Shown here piece after piece: positions 40,271-55,114 of a DNA stretch of 64,000 nucleotides (within the stretch, counting starts at the first letter, position 1; the number at the start of each line of letters is the position of its first letter). This stretch comes from Megalobrama amblycephala (lineage: Eukaryota > Chordata > Actinopteri > Cypriniformes > Xenocyprididae). The stretch is from the NCBI RefSeq assembly GCF_018812025.1, contig NC_063045.1:53778457-53842456 (forward strand), written 5' to 3'. The notes beneath the pieces are model-generated. The model made no database searches. It had not been told where the DNA came from and worked only from the letters and a program-made list of their open reading frames with translations. The position numbers and the translations under genes were made by a program.

Positions 40271-42275
40271 TAACATCTAATTATAACATCTAATTTAAAA
40301 CTTCCACCAAAATATTTTTAATAATGTTTTACACACACAAATTAAAAATGTTTATACAACATACAGTGTACTTTGTATATTCACATCATTTTTTTCAAAT
40401 TAAAATCTTGTCATATTGTTTGTCAACATGTTTAAGGCAGGAAACATTTCCTACACACCTAAAAAGAAAAAAACTCTTGTCTTTGGGATAAGAACAAAGG
40501 ACATATCAGCTGTTTTCAAGGGCGATGTCAATGTAACATTAATTTAATGACAGTTAAAGATGTTTACTGCAACATTCTCCAAATCCGGAATCACCTCTTT
40601 AGTGTCCTACTGACTCATTCGATCCTCCATGTTCTATATTTCCACCACCCATAATTTTCTTTTTAGCTCATGCCTATGGAGATTTCTGTTCTCCTGCCAG
40701 GCTGTTTTTGTAAACAAGAATTCAATTTTAAAGGGTTAGTTCACCCTGAAATGAAAATTCTGTCATCATTTACTCACTCTCAAGTTGTTCCCAACCTGTA
40801 TGAACTTCTTTCATCTGCCGAACACAAAAGAAGATATTTTGACAAATGTCAGAAACCAAACAGTTAATGGGCTCCACAGACTTCTATAGTATTCTTTCCA
40901 TTTTTTTCAACTGTTTGGCTACCCATAAATGTGAAATAATACTAATAAAAAAAGAGTCTTCACATGCACCCACCATAGACCGTCACATTTTTATTGTGTT
41001 TAAAATGTAAAAGTTCTACAGACCTGTTAAAGGGATAGTTCAGCCAAAAATGAAATTTCTGTTCCATATATTGGAAAGAATTTCTATGGCAGTCAATGGC
41101 TACTGTCAACTGTTTGGTTACCAGCGTTCTTGGAAATATCTTCTTTTGTGTTCAACATATGAAAGAGACACATACAGGTTTAGAACAACTTGAGGGTGAG
41201 TAAATGATGACAGAATTTTCATCTTTGGCTGACCTATACCTAAGTGTTAAGCTAACTTCTGGAGGCATGTTTCTGCATTTCTACACAGTTGGCGTCCCTC
41301 TTGCTGTTGAATGATTGGCAAAATTTTAATCTTTCGCCAACATCCCAACTATCATAAGGCTTCAGAAGAGTTGAAATACACTGCACAAGTTATATGGACC
41401 ATTTTCGTGATATGATGCTTGTGCTTATATAATGAAGCCTCAGTCATCATTATAAAATATTACTCATTTGTCTGACAATAACACGTGACAACGGCTGACC
41501 TGCAGATCTCACATAATACCCCAAACACACCTCACTCTCTTTGAACATACATGCCAAGCTTTCTTATTTGGGGCTTTCTTATTGATTTCTTTTGTTCTGA
41601 AATTAAGTGCAATTAGTTCAAACAAACTAACAGAAACCCTAGCCCTAAAAAAATACAACTTTTACTTTTTTTTTTAGAAGTAAATAAAGTCACAATTCTC
41701 CTTTTGAGGTTATGAGAGGAGGTGGTTTAAGTGTATATATTTTAGCAATTTATAACTAACTTTGTTAATTAGCTAAAATAAGTAATAATATCATTTACAG
41801 TCATTAATTATATAAGATTTTTCATTTTAGAAGATAAAAGTATGAATTAGCTTATGTTGCAACTCTGTATTATATTTAACAATATGCATACATTTAAGGT
41901 AAAAAAAAAAAAAAGGTTAAAACTATGTTTTTTTATGAGTAAAAATTATAAATGGCCATTGCCAGAATTCCCTGCAAAAACCATCCTATTTGTTTAAATT
42001 TTATTTAAAAAGTTACTTTCTTCCTGATTTTGCAATATGCACTGGGGGTTTTATATTGGACTTTATATTATTTAGTTAATTTAAGTTGAATTGCTGTAAA
42101 GCATTTTAAAAACATTATTACCGTGTTGCCCTTGTTTGTGTTTATAATACATAGAAACATTGCCATTAAATAAAGGCTTAAGGAAGAGAAATAATACAAA
42201 TCTGGGCGAGGAGGAAAAGGCTGGGAAGAAAATTAAAAATCCTGCTCTTATTGTCTTGCCTGTCAGTTTGATGGG
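40271..42275. other. Duplicated MMP intergenic flank (right block)
   Basis: Continues the match to 6400-8058. It contains the longer copy of the cyprinid MITE (about 40730-41235), then 41430-42270 matching 7300-8058 with indels. No gene. Confidence 0.75.
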
Positions 42276-42346
42276 TTACTCACAGAAGTTTGTGGCTGAT
42301 AATTTCACCTGTGCCTCAACACCTCACCATTTTAAGAGTATATAAG
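42276..42346 (+). promoter_or_regulatory. Promoter of type-B MMP copy 3
   Basis: AP-1-like TTACTCA (42276-42282), a RUNX-like site and TATATAAG (42339-42346) in the same arrangement as the other type-B genes, 58 bp before the ATG. Confidence 0.6.
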
Positions 42347-42403
42347 TCTTCATAAGACACTTGTCTATCAGAAGGAAAGCACGCGTAAGAAGCAACTCAC
42401 ACC

Positions 42404-44817
<2,414 letters not shown>

Positions 44818-45022
44818 TCATGTTTCCCCGAAATAAGAAATGAATGGAGCTTAACTACAGTACTTACTTAAATGCATTAAAAAAACAAAAAAAAAAACAG
44901 TTAAAATTAACTAATTGTTCATTGTATTTCTGGATTCTGCTGTACTTCCACTGTACTTCTATTTTAACATTGTTAACATTTAAAAGAATGTGTATAATGT
45001 TTAATGTTAATGACTATTTTCA

Positions 45023-45028
45023 AATAAA
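45023..45028 (+). terminator. Poly(A) signal of type-B MMP copy 3
   Basis: AATAAA about 206 bp after TAG, in the same context as copies 1 and 2. Confidence 0.65.
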
Positions 45029-46303
45029 TGAAAGTGCCTAATTCAATTGAAGAGCATGTGAAGTTATTTTTAGCAGGGACATACATTTAACATTAACTCT
45101 GACCCTTTCAGAATCAGACAATAGCAAATCAATATAACCAATATATTATATTATAATTTATGTTATTAGACTTTGTAAAAACTGACAGATCAAATAATCT
45201 AAACCCCCAACAATAAAGCAAATCACAGCACTTGTTGTGATTGATATAGTATGGTGTTTCTGAGGAATGGATGACATATCTTGTCACAAGAGATGGCAGA
45301 AGTACACTTTTTACTTTTACTTTTTTTACCTGATCCCTTCGCTTGTCTTCCTTTGGAGAGTTTGGACGAACCGTATTTGCGTATTTGCCCCTATCATTGT
45401 GGCCTCCCAGATCTGGTCTTAACTGTCCCACCGCATATTGCACCTCGGGGATTTTAGGCTGAGCTCTCATGACAAGCACTGCATCAGACACTCTGTGCCC
45501 AAAAAGGATGGTGGTTTGTGTCCGATTTTGGACATGCGTCACCTAAATCCTTTGCTCAGAGTGAGTAAATTCAAGATACTGACGTTAAAGCACAATTTGT
45601 CTCATATTCGAACAGGAGATTGGTTTGTGACTATCGACCTAAAGGACGCATACTTCCGCATCCAGATTGTCAAGATATGCAGGAAGTTCCTCAGGTTCGG
45701 TTTCGAGGTTCGGACTGGCTCTGGCTCCTCGAGCGCTCATGAAATGTATGGACGTGGCTCTGGCCCTGTTGCGGCTTCAGGGCATCAGGATTTTTAATTA
45801 CCTGGACGATTGGCTGATATTATCTAAATCACAGGATTTTGCGATACCTCATTGAGACTTGGTACTTGATCATTTGAGGAGCCTAGGATTACGCATAAAC
45901 CTGTAAAAGAGTGTATTGCTGCCACATCAGCAAACAGGGGCGTAGCAACCGGGGGGGACGGGGGGGACACGTCCCCCGCACTTTTAGAAACAGGTGATTC
46001 TGACTCCTGCTATTTTTTATTTTTTTGGATCCAGCGTGAATATTTCCGGCACCGGCAGTGTTCTCTGATTTGTTACTTAGATTTGAGTGAACTAACATTC
46101 AGCCAATCACAGAGCGAATCATCTCTTGGGCGCGTCTGCTATGAGCTTCAAATCTCTTGTTGCTGTTGTGAGTTTTCGTTCGTTCATTCACTTTGCTATT
46201 TAGGCCGTCTGGGATAAAATGCACCCCAGAAAAAAGCAAAGGACGATTACATCCTTTTTTCAAACACACACTGTAAGTATGTTACAGTATGTCGCGATGA
46301 CAC

Positions 46304-46743
46304 CATAGACTGTAAAAAAATATGGACGTAGTGTCCGTGACGTCACCCATAGAGTTCTGAACAGCAGTTTTGACGCGTAAATGAGGCCGCGGCCATCTTA
46401 GCTGCACGTGACCGCACGTCACTCACGGATAACTGAAAATGGGCAAAGAGGCGGGACGAAGTTGGAGCCCATGCGACTTGTTGCTGAAACCACGCCCACC
46501 CTAGCTATCTATCTTAGATACTATCTAAAATATTAATAAAGATAGCAATATCATTAGAAAGTAGGCTACTAAAGGATTACTGTCAATCTACGGTGATTTT
46601 TTTACGATAACGTTATAGATGCACCAACACCAGTAGGCTAATTAATTTGTGTGGGGTGTGCAAATAACACAAATCAAATGGGATTTCATACCTTTATAAT
46701 GAAATAGAGATCGCGAGATGAATCCAATCCATGGCACTTGGGT

Positions 46744-46804
<61 letters not shown>

Positions 46805-47458
46805 CAGATGTATATCTCTCAAATGTTCTCTCAAAAGTATAATTTTTCAAAATAGTGCAGCAGTTTTAGTTATATCCAAGCAGTGCTGTCGGAGTTGTAT
46901 ATCCTCCTGGTATTGTCATTGTAGTAAATCTCAGGAACAAAACTTTTAGCCAATGCCACGATCCAACAACGTGTGTTCTGCATGCGAGCACATGTACACA
47001 GACTGACATCTGTCTCAAGTATGCAGCAAGCCATATATTGTATAAAATAATACAGAAAAAAGCACTAATACGACTGAGATGCCAAATTCAGCGGCTGAAA
47101 TGAGCTGCTGAGGTAACATGACGGCTCACAGACAGCAGCGGCATACCTGTCACTCAAGTGACCACGCCCTTAATTATGCAGAACTTTAAGGCTTAATATA
47201 ATTTAAACAGATGAGCTATAAAAAAATTCACCCCCCTCAGAGTTGTCATGAAGGGCAAAATTCGCAGTATAGACCAAAACCACAATATGAACCAGAATGT
47301 AAACATGTTTTTTTCTGCTGTAAACTTGACTAATTTAACATGATGGTCAATGAGATTCTGCTCACTTCTGCAGCCTGTCCCTAGCGGCCAGTCGATGAAT
47401 TGCAGTTTAATTCACTTCCGTATTGGCTTCACGAGAAACAGGGGGAGGTTGCCGCTTG
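46304..47458 (-). mobile_element. Element Y, copy 1 (CATAG...CTTG, 8-bp duplication)
   Basis: Flanked by GATGACAC (46296-46303, 47459-47466). It reads catagactgtaaaaa at one end and gaggttgccgcttg at the other. Its inverted relative is 49986-51893. It includes a (TA)n tract at 46747-46800. Non-coding. Confidence 0.75.
46747..46800. repeat. (TA)n microsatellite
   Basis: Pure AT dinucleotide run inside element Y copy 1. Confidence 0.95.
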
Positions 47459-48562
47459 GATGACACGAATCACGCGATAAAGTTTTCATGTTATGATTTA
47501 AACTACTGTAACGTCAAAAGACAACAGAACCCGTATGGACCTCGTCACGTCGCGCCGGATTCAGTGTGTTAAATGCTCTCCTACTTGTCGCTTTGTATAA
47601 AAGCGTCTGCTAAATGAGACGTAACAAATTATTGGTTTCTGCTGTCTTTTGTTGCCTACGTGCTGCTCGCGGAGTAGAATTATCCTTTCACAATAAATCA
47701 AATTTGTTTTGCACCGAATATCTTAAAATACTTTATCAAATTTAAAATATATATTTTTTTATACTTTATGTAAATATTCAACTTTATGCCTAACTGGTCT
47801 GTAGGAAAGGCAGGCTGTGACGTCACTGACAGAGAGAGGGGACAGTTGCTCAACCTCTCCAGAATGTGTACAGGTGAGATTTGTATAAAAAAAAAGCAGA
47901 TTGACTATTTTAAGGCAGTGTTTTCTTAATTGGAACTACTTGCCAATATTTTAAGGAATTACACATCAATTTAATTCCTTAAAACAAAAGATCAACCATC
48001 AATCACCTTTATTTATATAGTGCTTTTAATAATACAGATTGTGTCAAAGCACTGAACAGTATCAAATAGGAGAATAGAGTAATTTATAATGACAAGATTA
48101 AACACTGAATTTCCAGTTTAAGGCATTTTATTATTGAATGCAGAGAATATTTTAAATATCATAAAATATCTTTATCTAAATAAAGTATAGATGGTCTCAC
48201 ATTGGTCTCAAAGTCCTGCAGTATTTTTAAATTTTGAGGATGATTTCACAAAAATAGGTTCCTGTAAGCTATCACGGCATGTTCCCAAAATTGCCACTAG
48301 GGTGCTGTAAAATGCCAATTGGTATTCTATTTAGAATTTATTATTATGAACATCAGCTTTGGGTCACATCACCATACAGCTGTCCCCCCCACTTTTAAAA
48401 TGGCTGCTACGCCCCTGTCAGCAAACAACTTTTCTGGGCGTGGACTTGGATTCTTGTGGGCACATCTGTCTCCTGTGCATGTTCAGTCATTACGGACCTG
48501 TCTGACTCAGTTCAGAACAAGGAGTCTAGTCTACGGAGGTTCGGGCAGACTGATGGGTCTTT

Positions 48563-49298
48563 TATGGAAGTAAATCAGTAGCAAAACATGAGAGGTTGCT
48601 GATTTGAGTGTGAGAACTTGTAGCATTAATATTTGTATTTGTAAATTGAAATTTACACTCACAACCCTGACGCGAAACGCTGAATGTTTTGATTTGCACA
48701 CACAGACAGCAATCAAAACACCCGTTTTACGAAGGTGTAGTTGCAGATTAATAGTTACAAATGTGTAAAATGGCATTCACAAATACAAAATGACAGACAC
48801 AAATGTGTGTGACATATTTACTTTTGCACTTTACTTCAGTTTCACTGTACAGCTTCAAGTCATCACTTACAACCTCTCAGATCTGGCAGTACAAGTTCAA
48901 TTCCTGGCGCTTTGACTTTTGCTACTCTTTTTGCGATATTCCTGGTGCAAAACTGACTTGTGCACTTGAAAGCAGATGTGAGAGAGCAGAGAGCGGGGGA
49001 GCGGGGAGCGGGGGAGGGGTATTGAAGCCGTTTTGTTGGTCGATGCCTGACCAATGAACAACGCCAGCCAGTGCGACATTTTTATGCATATGTATGAGAC
49101 AATATTTTAATTAAAATATCATTAGTTTTAACGGGTTTTTTATTACAGTAAAAGAGTAGTAAAGTCGTTTATTGGTTGGAGTCAGCCAATGAAATGGGAC
49201 GTTTTTGTACGCGATGACGTCACTACATAGAGCAGATCGCGCCGTTTTGGTGGTCCATGTAGCAGCCTTTCATCGCGATGGAGGCATCGAGCAATTCC
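48563..49298 (+). repeat. Left terminal inverted repeat with first exon of the HECT gene
   Basis: Mirrors the right TIR. It contains a GC-rich tract (gagcgggggagcggggagcg), CCAAT-like motifs (ccaatgaa) and a CRE-like tgacgtca about 60 bp before the ATG at 49278. The TIR resumes at 51894-51940 after insertions. The tract is a plausible promoter. Confidence 0.8.
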
Positions 49299-52200
49299 CA
49301 GTGCCCAAGGAAGTCGACCGGAAGTTGAAGTCGGCCGGGTGCCGCCATCTTGTAGCAGAACTTCACTTGCGTTAGCATACCCATTGACTCCCATTCATTT
49401 TGGCGTCACTTTGACAGTGAATAACTTTACATCTGAGGCGTTTAAAGACTCCATTTGTCCATTATTTATTTCTAAAGATACACGACAATGTATAAAGGGC
49501 TCCATTACCTTCTATGTTACATTATGGCCCCGTAGAAACAGTTTTTGTAAAAATAGGCTAACGATTGCGTCATAACCACTCGACTCTCTGTCGCACAGTA
49601 GAGAAATTACCGTAGAGACAGGAGGAGAAGCTCGCAGGCAATCGGGGTGATTATCTTAATATGGCGTACTGGCGTTACATTTTAAAATACTATACAAAAT
49701 AATTAATCAGAATACTTACTCCTGCTCACTCACGCCAAAGAACTCCCCGCTCAAGCTCGCCGTCTCTGCAAGATTAACAATGGCAGTTTGCACGCACAGC
49801 TACTAGAAGATTTACATCTGTCAGACAGGTTGCGGACGTCATCAAGCTTAGTTTGAGTCTGCGCGTCAGAAACGGAAGTGCTAAAAATCGCTAAAAATGG
49901 GCTTCACTTCTCTCAATTGAGTTCCAATGGGGTCACTGTGTCCATTTCTTTTACTGTCTATGGCAATTCCAGGGTAAGTTTTTCTCAAGCGGCAACCTCC
50001 CCCTTTCTCTCGTGAAGCCAATACGGAAGTAACTTAAACTGCGATTCATCGACTGGCCGCTAGGGACAGGCTCCAAAAGAGAGCAGAATCTCATAGAGTC
50101 CCATGTTAAATTGGCCAAGTTTATAGCAGAAAAAAACATGTTTACAAGTTGGTTCAAATTGTGGTTTTGGTCTATACTGCTATTTTTGCCCTTCATGACA
50201 ACTCTGAGGGGGGTGAATTTTTTTATAACTTATCCGTTTAAATTATATTAAGCCTTAAAGTTCTGCATAATTAAGGGCGTGGTCACTTGAGTGACAGGTA
50301 TATTGCGCTGCTGTCTGTGAGCCGTCATGTTACCTCAGCTGCCGCTGAATTTGGCATCTCAGCCGTATTTGTGCTCGATTATTTTATACAATTATAAAAT
50401 ATGGCTTGCTGCATAATATTCGAGACTGATGTGTGTCTGTGTAGATGTGCATGCATGGGGAAGAGACACAGAACACACGTTGTTGGATCGTGGCATTGGC
50501 TGAAATTTTTGGTTGTGAGATTTACTGCAATGACAATGGCGGGAGGATATCAAAATCCGACAGCACTGCTTGGATATTATAACTAAAACTGCTGCACTAT
50601 TTTGAAAAAAATATACTTTGGACAGGGGCTCATTTGTTTGTTAGATACGATCGCTGCTCAGATTGCATCCTTTCTTGAAGGACGATGACAGAGAGCAGAT
50701 CATTCAGAAGAAATGTGACATGTTTTTTTGTTTTGCAATGGACATTCATATTTTACCCAAGTGCCACGGATTGGATTCATCTCGCGATCTCTATTTCATT
50801 ATAAAGGTATGAAGTCCCATTTGATTTTCCATGTTGTTATTTGCACAACCAACACTACTGGTGTTGGAGCATCTATATCTTAAAAAACACTGTAGATTGA
50901 CAGTAAACCTTTAGAACGTTCTGATGATAAAACTTATCTTCATTAATATTTTAGATCGTATCTTAGATAGATATATATAGCTCCTTTGCTGCTAACATGG
51001 TCACGTCGAGCTAGGCGGGCGTGGTTTCAGCAACCAGTCATATCAGCTCAAACCACCTTCCCGCCTCTTTGCCCATTTTCAGTTATCCGGGAGTGACGTG
51101 CGGTGACGCGCAGCTAAGATGGCCGCGGCCTCAATTACGCGTCAAAACCAGTGCCCAAGGAAGTCGACCGGAAGTTGAAGTCGGCCGCGTGCTGCCATCT
51201 TGTAGCAGAACTTCACTTGCGTTAGCATCCCATTGACTCCCATTAATTTTGGCGTCACTTTGACAGTGAATAACTTTACATCTGAGGCGTTTAAAGACTC
51301 CATTTGTCCATTATTTATTTCCAAAGATACACGACAATGTATAAAGGGCTCCATTACCTTCTATGTTACATTATGGCCCCGTAGAAACAGTTTTTGTAAA
51401 AATAAGCTAACGATTGCGTCATAACCACTCGACTCTCTGTCGCACAGTAGAGAAATTACCATACAGACAGGAGGAGAAGCTCGCAGGCAATCGGGGAGAT
51501 TATCTTAATTTGGCGTACTGGCGTTACATTTTAAAATACTATACAAACTAATTAATCAGAATAATTACTCCTGCTCACTCACGCCAAAGAACTCCCCGCT
51601 CAAGCTCGCCGTCTCTGCAAGATTAACGATGGCAGTTTGCACGCACAGCTACTAGAAGTTTTACATCTGCCAGACAGGTTGCGGACGTCATCAAGCTTAG
51701 TTTGAGTCTGCGCGTCAGAAACGGAAGTGCTAAAAATCGCTAAAAATGGGCTTCACTTGTCTCAATTGAGTTCCAATGGGGTCGCTGTGTCCATTTCTTT
51801 TACTGTCTATGGTCAAAACTGCTGTTCAGAACTCTATGGGTGACGTCACGGACGCTACGTCCATGTTTTTTTTACAGTCTATGGTTTTTCTTTGTAATAG
51901 TTATTAAAACAGTTTCAAAATAAAATAATTATTCCTTGACGTATCTATAACGTTACCTTCACTACTGTTAGCCAAGGACTGCATTAGGTGGTTCTGTAAC
52001 TTTTATAATGAACTTTTTCATATAATATGAATTTTATAGTTACATATAAGTATACCTGGTCCATCAGTTACAGCTGAAAGTGCGCCTTCAGTGTGTGATG
52101 GTACGGATTTTGTGTGTTTTATTCTCTCAGAATAGAACAGTTGATGTAAAAGTTCTTTCCATGATACCTTACCATTTTTTTTTTTGCCACAGATTGGAAG

Positions 52201-54709
52201 AGGATTGAGCTTCCAGAAAGGGCAGCAATAATGTATAGGTGGTATACACTTCGACAAAAAGAAGACGAGCCCTCACTGAAAGTAAGAATTGATATTAGAG
52301 AAGACATGGAGGACCAGGAGGGGAGAATAATACATTTTTACAAGGCCCCAAAAATTGATTGGACTAGACCTCTTCAATGCCGATTGGAAGGTACTATGTC
52401 AATATTAAACTTAATAATGTAACTAATTATGAAACCTTGTCATTACCAGAAACCAAACATCCTGTCCCATTGGATTTTATGTCATTCACGATATTCCTTC
52501 GATTTTTTTTTTTAATACTTTTTATGATACACCTTGTTTACATGTTCTTACTAACAAATTTTAAAACAGTTTACTTTTTTTTTTAGGGGATGTTGCCACT
52601 GGGGATGGTGTTCAGCGTCATTTTTTCAGCATGGTGATGCACAAGCTGCAGAATGGATTCCTCTTTAATGTTGGTTAGTTCTTTCAAGGAATATCATCAA
52701 GGAGGTTATTTTAACAACAACCTTTAAGAGAAAGTCACCATATTTTACTTACCCTCCTGTTGTTTAAAACCCATATGGCTGTCTTTCTTCTTGTTTATAG
52801 GAATGTTTTGGACAAAATGTTATCATTTTAAAGCCACAAAATCTTTCTGGAGCCATTGTATGGAAAACAGCCCATACGATTCTGGCAAATAGCTTTTTTT
52901 GCAATCTGTAGCAGAAACACAGCCATAAATGTTTAGAATAAAATAACTGTCTATAAAAAGATGTCAGTTACCATTTTGTAAGCATTGTGTGATCAGTTTA
53001 GTAACAGACACTGTCAACTTTTCACAAAAATGATTTTGGGTTTCCTGCGTTACAAACAGGAAATGGAAATGGAACTGCATTATTTGAAGGGCAAGCAGAC
53101 CACCTTATTCCATCTACTTCCCAAGTCCTTTTGCAGAGTGACTTGTTTGTGATGGCAGGCAGGATTATTGGTCATTCTTTCCTCCATGGTGGGCCTTCAT
53201 TAGCAGGTGTAAGCCCAGCCATTGTGCATGTATTATTAGGTGGCTCCCCACAGACGGCAACCATCACAATTGAAGATGTGGCTGACATCGACATTAGGGA
53301 GACAATACAGATGGTACAGATACAGATGGGATGTGCGTAGGTGCTATATTGATAATTTGTTTGTATATTTAATTGTATTCTTTCACTATTCATAAAGCTT
53401 GCTGTCTGTGATTCAAATAATGATTTTACTGAGGATCAAAAGGCAGCCATTAACCAGCTGGCAATGTCTTGGGACCTTCCAGTGTTGACTACAACTAACC
53501 GCACTTGGCTGTTACACAATCTTCTTCAGCATGCGGTAAGTGTTTTTGGTAACATTTTATTTAAAGGTGTCCTTGTTAAACATGTTACATGTACTTAAAA
53601 TTGTAATAACAGTAAATTATGCACAACTGCATGCAAGTAACCCTAATCCTAACCCTATAGTAAGTACATGTAGTTAATTAATATTACTCAGTACTTAAAT
53701 GTATAATTACACTGTAACAAGAACACCTTAAAATAAATTGTAACCGTGTTTTTGTTTTTTCTTTTATAAGCAGTTAAACTTCATGCAAAAGTTCAGCAGT
53801 AGACCATTAAATTTGACTTCATGTGAAAATCATTAAAATGTGAAAAACTGTAAAAACTGGAAGCAAAACAAACCATGATAATGTTAACACAACCTCTATT
53901 TCCTAATTACATGAATGATCAGTCAAATAGGATTCACCAAATTATTGTTATTTAGGTGCTGATGAGAACTTGGCGACAAGTAAAACAGCTCAGACAAGGA
54001 CTGAAGGAGTCAATGGTATGGCAGTTATTGGAGGCCCGACCTGATGTGGCATCTGTGGTTTTTCCAAGACAGTCAATGGCTGACTGCAGTACACAGGTGA
54101 TTTATTCAGTTAATCTACCCACTTTAATTATCATAACATTAATTCCTACTTAGTTTTATACATGTAAAATATGCCCTTTTGAATACTAAAATTATAATTA
54201 GGTTCTCTTAAACAACATCATCTGGCCCATGGAAGAAGAAGAGGGGGGTAATGAACCCCCATTTACCACCCAATGCAGAATTTCAGGGTGGAGACTGGTA
54301 TGTTGTTTTTGTACTTTCCTAATAGCAAAACTAGCCATTGAGCTGCCTGGTGCTGATACAAATCCATTACAGACAAATCTTTTCTGTTTGCCTTATTGAA
54401 GAATATTTATCTTTACATTAACTTCCATATATATTGTAAAATTTGGTTTAATAACTTGTCTTCTGTTCTTCATATGTCTGCTCCATTTCAGCTGATCAAT
54501 GTAAATTGAAACAGCTGGTCAAATTCTGGGTGGGCTGGGAGCTGCCAATGAAGGACATGCAGGTGAAGGTGGTGCAGGCAGAACACCCTACATCCTCCAC
54601 CTGTTTTTGCATTCTTCGTCTACCAGCTCATTACACAACCTATGACCAATTCAAAAAACACCTAGAAAGCTGTATTGCCACTAGTAATGTTGGTTTTGGA
54701 CTTGTATAA
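49278..54709 (+). CDS. HECT-domain E3 ubiquitin-ligase-like gene carried by the transposon; first exon interrupted
   Basis: Proposed exons: 24-bp start exon (49278-49298, completed after an insertion near 49973), 52040-52100, 52193-52390, 52587-52673, 53060-53313, 53398-53535, 53956-54096, 54202-54297, 54515-54709; phases agree, about 397 aa. The C-terminus matches a HECT C-lobe, with FWVGWELP, then the catalytic-Cys motif SSTCFCILRLPAHY (Cys near residue 363) and an acyl end GFGLV. The middle (GDGVQRHFFSMVM; LFVMAGRIIGHSFLHGGP) resembles the N-lobe of G2E3-type HECT proteins. Weak points: the acceptor of the last exon (alternative at 54492, different phase) and the predicted exon at 52040. 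Element X splits the start exon after AATTCC, giving an early stop. A poly(A) signal lies at 55044-55049. Probably now silent or N-terminally altered. Confidence 0.68.
49299..49962 (+). mobile_element. Element X, copy 1, inserted in the HECT start exon
   Basis: 664 bp, CAGTGCCCAAGG...CTGTCTATG, flanked by GCAATTCC (49291-49298, 49963-49970). Non-coding. The 8-bp duplication and CA/TG ends suggest a hAT derivative, although the two ends are not good inverted repeats. Confidence 0.75.
49986..51893 (+). mobile_element. Element Y, copy 2, inserted in HECT intron 1, itself holding element X copy 2
   Basis: Flanked by GTTTTTCT (49978-49985, 51894-51901). Inverted relative to 46304-47458. Ends caagcggcaacctcc and acagtctatg. 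The short frames inside are not genes. Confidence 0.75.
51149..51811 (+). mobile_element. Element X, copy 2, nested in element Y
   Basis: Near-identical to 49299-49962, flanked by GTCAAAAC (51141-51148, 51812-51819). Confidence 0.78.
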
Positions 54710-55043
54710 AACTACATGAACTGCTTTAAACTGAAAATATTAAAGTGAAACGGTAATTTCAGATATTAAGACATTTTCATGTTTTGTTTTACTGCAAATG
54801 TCAAAATTGGTAAAAGGAACCGTTTTAGAATGTTTTGATGTTGCAGTGTTTTACATATTATGATGCTTTTGTGTAATATTAAATGACCCAAACTGTTTCT
54901 ATTAATGTGTTAAAATAATACTGTTAATTGTTATCTTTTCATTTACTAGTTCATTTAAGCTTTTTTGAGACAGCTACTGTTGTAGTAAGACAAAAGACTG
55001 CTTAAAGTGTATACAATTATTTTGTCTGCTACAGTTCAAGGAA

Positions 55044-55049
55044 AATAAA
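55044..55049 (+). terminator. Poly(A) signal between the convergent genes
   Basis: AATAAA on the + strand about 335 bp after the HECT stop and 66 bp before the end of the convergent transposase gene. 54710-55114 contains no other feature. Confidence 0.45.
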
Positions 55050-55114
55050 ATAGCAAGACAGAACTTGTTCTTTTGTGGTTTTTTTGGGGTTATCCCAATT
55101 ACAGATATTTCCAC

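Larger units (their letters stand above)
45935..48417 (+). mobile_element. Internally deleted hAT transposon
   Basis: Termini CAGGGGCGTAGC and GCTACGCCCCTG with an exact 8-bp duplication TCAGCAAA (45927-45934, 48418-48425). 46219-46272 encodes MHPRKKQRTITSFFQ, the N-terminal motif typical of TTF/ZMYM-type hAT transposases, followed by a consensus donor (gtaagt). The catalytic exons are gone, and another element (46304-47458) is inserted within. Confidence 0.88.

Noticed and set aside
53131..53340. Stand-alone small protein inside the HECT region
   Set aside because: It is one HECT exon read past its donor at 53313.
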